This document shows positions 50,649-60,145 of a stretch of DNA of 64,000 bases, in pieces. Under the pieces are notes generated by a model. The model did no database searches. It was not told where the DNA came from and was given only the letters and a program-made list of their open reading frames with translations. This stretch comes from JAEUTH01 sp039931675. Its GTDB lineage: Bacteria > Bacteroidota > Bacteroidia > AKYH767-A > OLB10. How positions within the stretch are numbered: position 1 is the stretch's first letter; every line of letters begins with the position of its first letter. A program made the translations under genes and the position numbers. Where the stretch lies: NCBI GenBank assembly GCA_039931675.1, contig JBDTRM010000275.1:1-64000 (forward strand). Direction: 5' to 3'.

Positions 50649-53600
50649 CTAATAAGTGTCTAAGTCAACAGGGCGCATAACAGCGAAGAACTTTAAAACT
50701 TTTTCACCTAATCCGGGGGCATCTACATGTATAAGGTACAAACCACTTGCAACCGGGATTCCTTTTGTGTTTTTAAGATCCCAATCAAGTGAGGTTGATG
50801 TATTATCACCTTCATCTGCTGTTCCTCCTGCTGAATTATCAGCTGCTACTGCCCGCTTATATTTCTTAATCAATGTTCCGTTCATGGTAAAAATTGAAAC
50901 TGTACAATTTGATGGCAGATTCGTAATGCGAACCCTGTTGTCCACCTGGTTGGTTTCATATTTAGAATATGCATAATACGGATTTGGAACAATGTTTATA
51001 AAACTCAAAGCATCCACTGCCGCCTCTTTATTATTTGGATTATTCACCAGGTCACTAGTGCCGAATTTATAATAAGGATTACTGTTATTATAAGTTGCGC
51101 CCCCCTGAACTGAACCATATCCTGTAAAGGTAAGATTAACAGAATCTGTGGTAAATGTTGAGCCAACGGGATACGTAACCGTATTATAAACTATTGGTGC
51201 CAATAAAACTTTATAAGCTGTACCCACTGCTAACTGATCACCTGTGAATAATTCCTTACGTGTATCATAAGTGCGGAAAGTCTTTATAACACGAAGCCTT
51301 ACTTTACAATCAGTTGCATTTAATGATTGACCCGATTTAAGCATAGGGCATGAAACCCACATGGCATCTTTGTAGCAGTTTCTCTTGTCTGCATCTTCCT
51401 GGTTTGACTTTGTTTTACTAACTATCCAGCGGCCATAATCGTATCGTGGACAATCATTAGGTCCATCGGCATTGTGGCCAAAAACATAGATGTAGTGCAT
51501 ACCTCCGAAAACAGGTACCTGATTACCAAGAGAGTCAGTAGTATATCTTAAGGAAGTAGGGTCCCACTTCATATTACCGTCAATACATGAATTTTCACCA
51601 AATGCAATATTTAAACGTTCACCGGTTTCAATATTGATTGCGTAACCCGGAAACCAGCTCATACCTGTTGAATAAATATAGCTTGGCGAATTAGGATCGT
51701 CACTTGGAGGATCAGTAGGTACAGCGGCAACAAAATTTTTGTTTAGTGATGCCGACTTACGTAAACTAAACTGTTTTGTATTACTACCGGCAGGTTCAGT
51801 ACCTGCTGAATTTTTACATAATTCAAAAACTGCGCAACGCGTCCATTTAGATTGATCGCTTGTAAATACAACATCAACACTGGCTAACTTATCTAAAGTA
51901 AACTGTGGATAAGCAAGTGGATTATCAAGGTTACTGTTGTTCCATTTTGGGCTGGACGATTTATTTTTTGCACAAATTTTGAATGGACCCCATGTTCCAC
52001 CTAATACCCCTTCATAAACCTTACCATCGTCAATACCAGGGTAAGTTGTACCTGTGGCATCCTTACCGCTTTTTATCCAGTCTTCATAAGCATTGCCGTT
52101 AAGATCGGCTATAAAATCTATCCAGGGTTTTGTAGGATCAGTGTAACTGATGGTAGCTTCAAGAAAACCATTATTAGTAGCTCCAGGATTACCTGCCTCA
52201 ATCTGGTTGGCAATATTGGCCGTCATTCCATAAGAGTCAAACTTCTTGTTTATAGTATCGTTAAAGCCTAATACTTGCTCGCTTATTGTTCCTATTGGTC
52301 TTTCAGATGGGCTTAAATTGCCATTATCAAGATTTTTTAGCACCCATCCTGCAGTATTTGCAACACCATCAAATTTAATTTCAAAAGAGTAAGCAGGAAT
52401 CTGAACAGGGTCATATACTGAAATTTTTAAAGGGCTTTTATTCTTTTCGTAAACGGGGAAATAACTCCTGAAACCAGGGCCGGTTAATGCTTCATTAGCA
52501 GAAGCATCCATCATATCCAGCACCAATCCGTTATTACCCTGCCCTTCTATACGCTGCATGCTTGGAATGCTGTTAAGTTCAGCGCCAAAAATCTGCCCGT
52601 TATTTTCAACCTGGGGTATATGCGGTATGGCAGTATAAGTTTTAATGTTACTACGGCCCCTGAAAAAAGGTTTATTCTGTGTACCATTTAACGAAATTGA
52701 ACTTGGAACAAAATCAGCAAAATTATTATAGGCATAAGAAACTATGCAATAGTAATATTGCAAATTATTAATTAATGCTGTATTGCCCGAAGCAAATAAA
52801 TCGGTACTAACTACAAAAACGTGCTGGATGCCTTTATTATTACCATCAACCATTTCTTGCGGCACCCAGTAATTGAGTTTGTCATCAAAAGTATTATTCA
52901 CTATCTGAGCTATGCTGTCTTTGGTATCACATTGGGCAAGCAGTCTTACTTTATCAAGATTGCCAATATCGGTTGTTGAAACCGTTGCATCTTTAAACTG
53001 GTATAAAATATAGCCCTGGAACTTGTATGAAATTTCTTCGTCAGTATATAATATACCTGTAACCGGGTTAGGGTTAGGAAGTGTAGGATCCTTTTCAGAA
53101 TACAATTCAACGTTTTCGTTATTATAGTTTTCAACTGATATCACAATTTGATTTTCTAATTCGCGAATTGACAGGTCAGGAGCGCTTGGTCCATCTAATA
53201 CCTGGAAACAGTTATCAAATACAGCCTGTGCTTTTGAATCAGCTAATTTCATAATATTTACTGAGGCCAAACGCCCGCCTGCAGCTGCGCGCGACCACAC
53301 CGCCCCTATTGTAATGTAATTAACAGCACCTGGCTGCAAGGTAAATTTACCGGCAGATTGAATAAATCGCCTGTCTTCTGGCGTATTGGGCGGAGGTCCG
53401 TCTTCTGACCAGGAACCATTATTAGCAAATTGAGCAGAATCGGTATTACCCGGAAACATATAATCGCATGTATCGTTTGCAGGATTAAATCCATCACCAC
53501 CATAAGTCATTGTCTGTCCATTACCCCATTTACCTTGCAAGTAATTATAGAAATGTGCTGCTCCGTTTGGATTACCTGTGGGACTATTATTTACGTTATT

Positions 53601-54776
53601 GTAATAAACAAATTTCGACATGATAATCTGCTCACCATATTCATCGGTCACGCCATCCTTATCATTGTCAATGCCATCTCCTTCGGGAAGATTATCAATT
53701 GTGCCATCGTTATTGTTATCAATTCCATCACCTAATGTATCATAATCGGCAAGCGGCCCCTGGAAAAAGTCAACACCGCAGGCAGGTGGATTGCTGCCAT
53801 AGCCACCAGCCCCGTCATCATCCTCATCACCATTATAAACGTAGCCAAGACCCAAGGTTACATCGCAACCTACATAATCATCGGTAGCTTTGCCTAAATC
53901 AGGGTCAACCCAAACTCCAAAATAAGTATTATTTAAAGATTGATTAGAACGGTTAATAATCTGGTATTTATAAAAGGTCATGTTGTTAATTTCATCATTG
54001 GTTTGAAAACCAAACGCCTGGCAACGAATTTCCAAGCCAATCTGATCACCGGTGGTTTCGCTGTGTATATCACCTACATCATTAATTACCCACCATAAAG
54101 TCTGGTCACCAAAAACATAATCATTACAAACATTGTTTGCATACACACCGCTGAAATTATAATTAGGGTAATCGCGTCTTGTACTTGTATTATAATGTTG
54201 ATCGGCCCCGGGAGTCGTATCGGACACAACATAAGGGGCAAGATAAAATGCTTCGTTAAAATTTTCGTCTCCATTGCCTGGCCATTCTTTAATGTCTTTG
54301 GTAGCATCTGCTCCATTGAAAACATAATCAAAAACCTCGGCCTTTGAAATTTTCCAGTGGCGGTCATATTTTTTACAACGAGCAGGATCAACAGAAATAT
54401 TAGCAGTATCAATTGCACCTGGCCACATATCATTACCTGTTTGGCGATAGGTTTGTGCTGCAATCTTTATGTTGCCTGCCACATCGGTGCCGCCAATCCA
54501 TAAGGCTCCTGAATATAAGGAGTTAAGCCCGCTGTTTTTGGGTACTTCATATTTAGGATTAGTTAAATCCCACCACATGTCACCACCTGAAAGAATGGTA
54601 GTGCGGATATTATTGATATCCATTTCGGTTTTAGCTTTTCCTTCGCTGCAACCCACTACATTAACGATAGGATTGCCTCCGTTGCCGGAACCTGTATTCT
54701 TATCAGCATATACGGCTTGCGTAAACACTAAAGCACTTACCAGTACTTTAATTGATTTGCTATAGGTAATATTCAT
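50649..54776 (-). CDS. Giant secreted protein with T9SS-like C-terminus, TonB/PorV cluster
   Basis: Start ATG 54776 (NITYSKSIKVLVSALVFTQA signal peptide) is preferred to 54842, which would run back into the TonB gene. About 1375 residues. The N-terminal core (INNIRTTILSGGDMWWDLTN, GALWIGGTDVAGNIKIAAQT, YRQTGNDMWPG) is a pattern I know from large Bacteroidota surface proteins without an assigned enzyme. A central TSP3-like Ca-binding run (GDGIDNNNDGTIDN, EGDGIDNDKDGVTDEYG) follows. The C-terminus (IVPNPYYAYSKYETNQVDNR, FTMNGTLIKKY, VASGLYLIHVDAPG) resembles a T9SS sorting domain. It is probably exported and held at the surface with its two neighbours. Confidence 0.85.
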   Translation of the reverse strand: MNITYSKSIKVLVSALVFTQAVYADKNTGSGNGGNPIVNVVGCSEGKAKTEMDINNIRTTILSGGDMWWDLTNPKYEVPKNSGLNSLYSGALWIGGTDVAGNIKIAAQTYRQTGNDMWPGAIDTANISVDPARCKKYDRHWKISKAEVFDYVFNGADATKDIKEWPGNGDENFNEAFYLAPYVVSDTTPGADQHYNTSTRRDYPNYNFSGVYANNVCNDYVFGDQTLWWVINDVGDIHSETTGDQIGLEIRCQAFGFQTNDEINNMTFYKYQIINRSNQSLNNTYFGVWVDPDLGKATDDYVGCDVTLGLGYVYNGDEDDDGAGGYGSNPPACGVDFFQGPLADYDTLGDGIDNNNDGTIDNLPEGDGIDNDKDGVTDEYGEQIIMSKFVYYNNVNNSPTGNPNGAAHFYNYLQGKWGNGQTMTYGGDGFNPANDTCDYMFPGNTDSAQFANNGSWSEDGPPPNTPEDRRFIQSAGKFTLQPGAVNYITIGAVWSRAAAGGRLASVNIMKLADSKAQAVFDNCFQVLDGPSAPDLSIRELENQIVISVENYNNENVELYSEKDPTLPNPNPVTGILYTDEEISYKFQGYILYQFKDATVSTTDIGNLDKVRLLAQCDTKDSIAQIVNNTFDDKLNYWVPQEMVDGNNKGIQHVFVVSTDLFASGNTALINNLQYYYCIVSYAYNNFADFVPSSISLNGTQNKPFFRGRSNIKTYTAIPHIPQVENNGQIFGAELNSIPSMQRIEGQGNNGLVLDMMDASANEALTGPGFRSYFPVYEKNKSPLKISVYDPVQIPAYSFEIKFDGVANTAGWVLKNLDNGNLSPSERPIGTISEQVLGFNDTINKKFDSYGMTANIANQIEAGNPGATNNGFLEATISYTDPTKPWIDFIADLNGNAYEDWIKSGKDATGTTYPGIDDGKVYEGVLGGTWGPFKICAKNKSSSPKWNNSNLDNPLAYPQFTLDKLASVDVVFTSDQSKWTRCAVFELCKNSAGTEPAGSNTKQFSLRKSASLNKNFVAAVPTDPPSDDPNSPSYIYSTGMSWFPGYAINIETGERLNIAFGENSCIDGNMKWDPTSLRYTTDSLGNQVPVFGGMHYIYVFGHNADGPNDCPRYDYGRWIVSKTKSNQEDADKRNCYKDAMWVSCPMLKSGQSLNATDCKVRLRVIKTFRTYDTRKELFTGDQLAVGTAYKVLLAPIVYNTVTYPVGSTFTTDSVNLTFTGYGSVQGGATYNNSNPYYKFGTSDLVNNPNNKEAAVDALSFINIVPNPYYAYSKYETNQVDNRVRITNLPSNCTVSIFTMNGTLIKKYKRAVAADNSAGGTADEGDNTSTSLDWDLKNTKGIPVASGLYLIHVDAPGLGEKVLKFFAVMRPVDLDTY

Positions 54777-54819
54777 ATTGTCAGTGTTTTTTGTAATAAT
54801 CTGTAAATTGTAGTAATTG

Positions 54820-57800
54820 TTAGAATTGCAATTCAATGCCAAGACGCGCTCTGCGTGGCAAGCTGTAGTTAGCCGGATTGTTTACTTTTACGTTATACAA
54901 GTCAGTAAACGATTGAACACTTGTGCTGCTATTGATGATAGTCTGTGCTCCTGAATAAGCAAGATATCCATCATCTGACGGGCTTCCTGTGGCGCGGTAA
55001 ACACTTAATACATTTTCAGTATTCAACACATTTTGAATTTGTAAGTAAACATTCAATGCTAAATCATGTTTCCCATCCTTACCCGCTTTTAGAGCAAAGT
55101 CTTTATCAATCTTAAGGTCAATACGGAATTGCCACGGTAAGCGCGATCCGTTAACAGAGCCTTTCATTGCAGTAGTACCTGCCTGTTGCAGGCCTATGTT
55201 GTTAGCCTGTGTAGTAATATTGGTAGTAGCACTATATGGTGTACCTGAACCGGCACGTAAAATCATGTTAAGACCTGCGTTTGAAAAAAACTGCGAACCA
55301 AACCACATAGGGCCATTATAATCAGAACCCGACCCATAACGGAAATCGAATGATGCTACCAAAGTGTGGCGCTGGTCATAATCTAAAGGGAATACACTTA
55401 ATAAATTAGGCTGGCCCGAACTGATCAACTCTGAACTTGAAGCCGAACCTGAACCGGTACCATCAGCAAACTGCAAAGTGTAGCTTGCACTTAAACGAAC
55501 ATTACCTGTTCTTCTTAAATCGTAAGAAAGCGAAAGCCCTTTTACAGTACCAAAATCGCGGTTGCCATAAGTGGTATATGAAACAGGATAAGCATAATTA
55601 ACTTTCATCAACTGAATCATATCACGCATTTCACGATAAAATGCTGAAATAGATATTGCAGAACTGCGTGATAACGATTGCTTGAATCCTAACTCATAGT
55701 CAATTGTTTTTGTCGGCTTTAAGTTTGAATTGTTCAGTGTTCCGGCTCCGAAATTATAGTACTGCCCTGGCAAGGTTTGAATATTGTCAGTAGGCCGTTG
55801 TGTAAGTATATCATAGTGAGCAAAAAACAAAGCCTGGTCAGAAATCGGAAATGAAAACGCAATGCGGGGCATTACTGTTATCTGTGGCTCATAATCTTTG
55901 AATGAAGTATTAACATCAAAAGTAGATGATTGTATATCATCAGTAGGGTTTACAAGATAAGGCGCTATCTGGCCTGTTGTGGTTAGCTTGGCTAAAACAC
56001 CGGGGTCAGTTACAACGCCACCGTTTGCATCATACCATATATCACCATTGCGGTATCCTATCACTTCAGAGTTACCGGGATCAGTAGCATCGGCTACATA
56101 TACCACGTAACCATCACCGATATTTGCAGGGCGATCAGGAATTTCTACTTCTCCTGCGGTTTTTGTCTGGTATAATGAATACGGATCTTTAAGTGCTTTC
56201 TGGTTTGCATCAAAACGATCAACACGTACACCAACATTAAAAATCAGGTCATTAATTGCAAACTTATCCTGTATATAACCGGCCATATATATAGGTTGAA
56301 AAGGAGCAATTTCGCGAGTAGCATTTCCATTGGCATCGGCCTTACTGAAATAATCCTGAAATGTTGCTTTGTCAGTTCTGTGTTTTCCTGTATAGTCATA
56401 ACCCGCATATCCCACCAGGCCTGCATTTAACAATTCATCAGGGGCAAATAAATCTAAAGTGAAAAAATCTTTCTTATTAAGATAATCATAAGCATCAAGG
56501 TCAATGTATGTAGTATTATCTACACCTAATTTTTGGCGCACAAGTTCAAAAAACCCTACGTTGAAATCGCTGGTATCACCTGTTGTAAATGAATTTGATG
56601 TTGGAGAGTATAAATATGGTGAGTTGAGTGAATCCCCGATTACTTCCCCATTTTGGGTATCATAATTTTGAATTCGTTGATTTTGCAACTGGCGCATCGA
56701 ACCCCAAAGTCCGATTGGTAAACTTGCCCAGTAGGCATCTTTACGCTGTTCATATTCAAAGCCTACCTGAATTGCATGGTTTTTAATATCTGCCGACCCT
56801 GAGGCACTGACTCTTACCTGTGAATTATTAGAAAAACTATAACCATTTGCCACCCGGCCTGAATTATACCACATAGAGTAAACGTTACTCGGGCGGTCGC
56901 CATTTAACAAGCCACCTACCACTCCACCACCCCTGATATCAGAAAGGTTTTCATAGTAACCTTCTTTGCCGGGTGCAAGGTCATACCATTGCAATGTGTA
57001 ATTCTCAGTGGTTTGATTTAAACCTCCGGCTTCATATTGAACAAGTGTATCAACCCAAAGGTTAAAATAATTAATAGAATCCTGAATGCCATCATGATTG
57101 AAATCTCCAATTTGAGCCTGTGGATATCTGAAATATTGATTCTGACGATAGGTCGTATATTTCCCGAGATAACCGTAATCAAAAAGACGGTCGCCATGAT
57201 CTTCATCCTCGTTAGTGCTATGCACTTTTTCGTAATCGGCTTGTATGGTATAATAAGCATTCTGAATTGCTGAAGCTGATTTTTCTTTATTCGCTTCCGG
57301 GTTTCCAAGTTTATGCGTAACGCGTCCGAAAACCCTCCATGTATTGCCAGTTGTAGTACTGTTGTTATCATAGTTGAAAAGCTGGTATTCATAAGTAAAG
57401 TTATGACCTTTGTTATATGCCCATGAACCACCGAATGTAACGGTTAAGTTTTTAGAAGGCTGAAAATCTAATTTACCAGACAAGCGATAATTTTGTGTTG
57501 CAACATTATTATAATAAGATATTTTCTCAAGATCGTTATTTGTTACATACTCTGCATTTTTCACTACTCCGTTTCCATTAGGATTGGCACTGAAAGGAAA
57601 CTTGCGCAATGAATCTAATTTACTACCCTTAACCTGGTAAAATCCGATGGCCGAAGGACTCGGAACTTTCTGACTTTCCAATTCGCCAGATATAAAAAAT
57701 CCCAACATTGGTGATTTTGAGCCATCAGAATTAGTTCGTTGCGCAATTGGTCCCGATAAATTCAACCCAACAAGGTTGTATCCGTATTTGTCAAAAAGCT

Positions 57801-58521
57801 CGGAGGTTACTAATTCAACACCACCGTTAAAATCCCGCGAAGGTCCTCTTGTTGTAATATTAATAATACCGCCTGTAGCATCGCCATATTGTGCCGGCAC
57901 ACCACCTGTTACTACTGTTACCTGTTCAATACCAGATTGAGGCAAACCTAAAGAGCCGCGCACTTTTATACCATCAATATAATATTCTGTGGCATCGCTT
58001 CGCGAACCTCTTACATTTAAATCACCGCCTTCATCTTTTTGATAAACGCCTGCCGAGGTTGAAACAATTGAGTTTACGTTGCGGGTTGGCGCAGCTTTTA
58101 TTTCTTCCTGGGTTATCGTGTTTTGTGTAGATGGATTTCCTTTATCAACAATCGGAACTTTATAGGCTTCAATTTTTACCTCGTTAATATTAACAGAGGC
58201 TTTTGCCATTTTAATATCGTAAAAAGTAATCTTATCGGATGATACCAATACACCTGTAATTTTTGCAGATGAGTATCCTACGTAAGATACTTTAATATCA
58301 TACTTACCGGGGGTAAGCGGCTTTATGGTATAGTTACCATCAAAGTCGGTTTGCGAACCGCCTGACTGCGAGCCGTTCAGTTCAACTATCACGTTAGCAA
58401 AAGGTAACGGTTCATTCGTAGTACCGTCTAACACTTTTCCTTTTAATGTACCTGACTGCGCATGAGTGCTCAGATACGATGCAACAACTACTACAAGAGC
58501 TAAGTAAATTTTTCGAAGCAT
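54820..58521 (-). CDS. TonB-dependent receptor with N-terminal carboxypeptidase-regulatory-like domain
   Basis: 1233 residues, signal peptide (IYLALVVVVASYLSTHAQ). Residues about 23-110 form the CarboxypepD_reg-like domain (GKVLDGTTNEPLPFANVIVE, SQTDFDGNYTIKPLTPGKYD). The plug follows (VNSIVSTSAGVYQKDEGGDL, NVRGSRSDATEYYIDGIKVR, GGVPAQYGDATGGIINITTR). The 22-strand barrel then ends in YSLPRRARLGIELQF. It transports or senses a ligand with energy from TonB-ExbBD. The absence of a SusD gene argues against a classic polysaccharide locus. It heads the cluster with the giant protein and the PorV-like barrel, each 43-47 bp apart. Confidence 0.95.
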   Translation of the reverse strand: MLRKIYLALVVVVASYLSTHAQSGTLKGKVLDGTTNEPLPFANVIVELNGSQSGGSQTDFDGNYTIKPLTPGKYDIKVSYVGYSSAKITGVLVSSDKITFYDIKMAKASVNINEVKIEAYKVPIVDKGNPSTQNTITQEEIKAAPTRNVNSIVSTSAGVYQKDEGGDLNVRGSRSDATEYYIDGIKVRGSLGLPQSGIEQVTVVTGGVPAQYGDATGGIINITTRGPSRDFNGGVELVTSELFDKYGYNLVGLNLSGPIAQRTNSDGSKSPMLGFFISGELESQKVPSPSAIGFYQVKGSKLDSLRKFPFSANPNGNGVVKNAEYVTNNDLEKISYYNNVATQNYRLSGKLDFQPSKNLTVTFGGSWAYNKGHNFTYEYQLFNYDNNSTTTGNTWRVFGRVTHKLGNPEANKEKSASAIQNAYYTIQADYEKVHSTNEDEDHGDRLFDYGYLGKYTTYRQNQYFRYPQAQIGDFNHDGIQDSINYFNLWVDTLVQYEAGGLNQTTENYTLQWYDLAPGKEGYYENLSDIRGGGVVGGLLNGDRPSNVYSMWYNSGRVANGYSFSNNSQVRVSASGSADIKNHAIQVGFEYEQRKDAYWASLPIGLWGSMRQLQNQRIQNYDTQNGEVIGDSLNSPYLYSPTSNSFTTGDTSDFNVGFFELVRQKLGVDNTTYIDLDAYDYLNKKDFFTLDLFAPDELLNAGLVGYAGYDYTGKHRTDKATFQDYFSKADANGNATREIAPFQPIYMAGYIQDKFAINDLIFNVGVRVDRFDANQKALKDPYSLYQTKTAGEVEIPDRPANIGDGYVVYVADATDPGNSEVIGYRNGDIWYDANGGVVTDPGVLAKLTTTGQIAPYLVNPTDDIQSSTFDVNTSFKDYEPQITVMPRIAFSFPISDQALFFAHYDILTQRPTDNIQTLPGQYYNFGAGTLNNSNLKPTKTIDYELGFKQSLSRSSAISISAFYREMRDMIQLMKVNYAYPVSYTTYGNRDFGTVKGLSLSYDLRRTGNVRLSASYTLQFADGTGSGSASSSELISSGQPNLLSVFPLDYDQRHTLVASFDFRYGSGSDYNGPMWFGSQFFSNAGLNMILRAGSGTPYSATTNITTQANNIGLQQAGTTAMKGSVNGSRLPWQFRIDLKIDKDFALKAGKDGKHDLALNVYLQIQNVLNTENVLSVYRATGSPSDDGYLAYSGAQTIINSSTSVQSFTDLYNVKVNNPANYSLPRRARLGIELQF

Positions 58522-58591
58522 GTGGGTTTCAGATTTTACGGGTATATGAATTTAAAATTAAAGGGCTTGTTAACTAAGTGTTAAGGGTGGG

Positions 58592-58599
58592 TAAATGTA
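58592..58599 (-). promoter_or_regulatory. -7 box of the TonB/PorV cluster
   Basis: Reads TACATTTA on the minus strand, one base from TAnnTTTG, with a leader of about 70 nt to ATG 58521. Confidence 0.5.
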
Positions 58600-58701
58600 A
58601 AAACATTTGAATTTAAAAAACAAGAAAAAAAAATAATTTGACTTAGCATTGACTTAACAGTTGTTACACATCTGTTACGTTAACGTATTTATATACGTAG
58701 T

Positions 58702-59130
58702 TTACCATGCAGGGTGCCTGAGCAATTCGCTGTATAATATCATCTTCCTTATATCAATTTCTTCGGGCAATATATTTTCACTCAGTGGTGATGAAACAGC
58801 TATTCCTGTTGAGCCTGGAGTATTATATTTCGGATCGGTAAAAACCGAAATTACATGTTCGGGTTTTTCAAAAAAAGGCTTTGGAGTCTTTGAACTGCGC
58901 ATTTTATTTTGCGCTCTTACTCGTGCACTTTCTGTATCCAATTCCTGCCGCTCACTCTTTACTCTTTGTAATGGTTTTTGAATTTCAACTGCAACTGGCT
59001 GGATAAAAGGTTTCATTTCACCCGTTAATTGTGCCTGGCGTTTTACTGCTTCCCTTTGCAGTTTTTGAAATTGTTTGTAAACAAAATAAATAACTGCACC
59101 TATTATATATATGAGTATCTTAAATTCCAT
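58702..59130 (-). CDS. Small single-pass membrane protein
   Basis: 142 residues from ATG 59130; the ATG at 59142 adds only MFVA. One N-terminal helix (KILIYIIGAVIYFVYKQF), then a charged Q/K/R/E-rich cytosolic stretch with LQREAVKRQAQLTGE and QKPLQRVKSERQELDTESAR, and a C-terminal LPEEIDIRKMILYSELLRHP helix. The family is often found near Tat or sec genes in Bacteroidota, but I cannot assign a function. It lies 91 bp after the Tat gene, so the two are probably co-transcribed. Confidence 0.65.
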   Translation of the reverse strand: MEFKILIYIIGAVIYFVYKQFQKLQREAVKRQAQLTGEMKPFIQPVAVEIQKPLQRVKSERQELDTESARVRAQNKMRSSKTPKPFFEKPEHVISVFTDPKYNTPGSTGIAVSSPLSENILPEEIDIRKMILYSELLRHPAW

Positions 59131-59221
59131 TGCAACAAACAAAGCGATTAATTAATGATTATCAAAGTCATTTTTTTAGATTCTTTATTCGGTAGCAGGA
59201 AAAGACATAATCAACACAGTT

Positions 59222-59602
59222 TTAAAAATCTGTTTCGTCTTTTTTTGATTCTTCACCGGTTGCATCGGTACCACTCTGTTTAGTTTTTATAACATTATCA
59301 GCAGGCTTAGTTTCATCAGATGGCTGGTCGAGTGCTTTATTAAAATTGCGGGTTACTGAGTTGATAGGTTCATTGATTGAAACCTCCATATTGTCTTTAA
59401 GTTGTCTTACAGGTTCGTTCACACTTTTTTCGAGATCGCTTTTTACATCATCCATTGCAGTGCGAAATTCGCGCATGGCACGGCCTAAACTTCTCATCAA
59501 ACCCGGAATTTTTTCAGAACCAAAAAACAATAGAATAAAAAACGCGATGATCATTATTTCGCCACCGCCAAGGTTATCAAGAAATAAAAGATTGGAATGC
59601 AT
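59222..59602 (-). CDS. Twin-arginine translocase subunit, TatA/TatB type
   Basis: 126 residues from ATG 59602 (MHSNLLFLDNLGGGEIMII). The 59698 start is rejected because the TACATTTG box at 59621-59628 lies downstream of it. The N-terminal helix ends in the hinge FGSEKIPGL, followed by the amphipathic helix LMRSLGRAMREFRTAMDDVK. The tail is charged and long (PVRQLKDNMEVSINEPINSV, SDETKPADNVIKTKQSG). TatA/TatB cannot be separated by sequence with confidence; the FG.KLP-like hinge and short helix favour TatA and the long tail TatB. It moves folded proteins across the inner membrane with TatC, which is not in the window. Confidence 0.9.
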   Translation of the reverse strand: MHSNLLFLDNLGGGEIMIIAFFILLFFGSEKIPGLMRSLGRAMREFRTAMDDVKSDLEKSVNEPVRQLKDNMEVSINEPINSVTRNFNKALDQPSDETKPADNVIKTKQSGTDATGEESKKDETDF

Positions 59603-59620
59603 TGACTGTAATTTTGCCTG

Positions 59621-59628
59621 CAAATGTA
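59621..59628 (-). promoter_or_regulatory. -7 box TACATTTG of the Tat gene
   Basis: An exact TAnnTTTG match on the minus strand, 18 nt before ATG 59602. Confidence 0.65.
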
Positions 59629-60010
59629 ATGATTGAATGTAATGACCCGTTATTAAAAAGTAATCTAATCTTCCGCCCAACACTGTTAGATGTGACAATC
59701 AACTTTAGTTGGTTCATGAATAATGTTTTCAAAGTAATTTATTTTAGAGCGAACTGAAATTCGCTGTTACAGGCTGCGCGTTTGTGTTGTCTTCAATGAG
59801 GTTTTTTTCGTCCTGTATTATCACTTAACCATTATCATTACGTCAACTTTTAAGAGTGACCTGTTCAATATATTAGGCAAAACGTTAAAATAATAATGCT
59901 AACGTCATTTTTTTTCGTGTTAGTTGAAAATTTTTAGCGCTCATTTTTAATGCTTTAAGTATTTTACCAATAATTTATTGATGTTTGCCTATAAAAAATG
60001 GCGTTTCAAC
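59629..60010. other. Intergenic stretch without a gene
   Basis: Upstream DNA of the Tat gene and of the divergent giant repeat gene. No coding frame, hairpin or repeat that I can support. The next 135 bp hold the promoter and leader of the giant gene. Confidence 0.6.
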
Positions 60011-60041
60011 TTTGAGTAATGCAAAATCATTACTACTTTTG
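60011..60041 (+). promoter_or_regulatory. Complete Bacteroidota promoter of the terminal giant gene
   Basis: TTTG at 60011-60014, a spacer of exactly 19 nt, then TACTTTTG at 60034-60041: the textbook TTTG-N19-TAnnTTTG. A leader of about 100 nt to ATG 60146 contains no obvious structure. Confidence 0.85.
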
Positions 60042-60145
60042 AATCGTGAAAGGTTTTTGAAAGTGCCTTTACACATCGTCAAAATGGTGGAGGCTTTTCT
60101 TACTCAAAAAAGCTTTTAAATCTTTAAATATAAACTCCAAATATT

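Noticed and set aside
54820..58521. Polysaccharide utilisation locus (SusC/SusD pair)
   Set aside because: The TonB receptor has no SusD-like lipoprotein beside it and no glycoside hydrolases follow in the operon.
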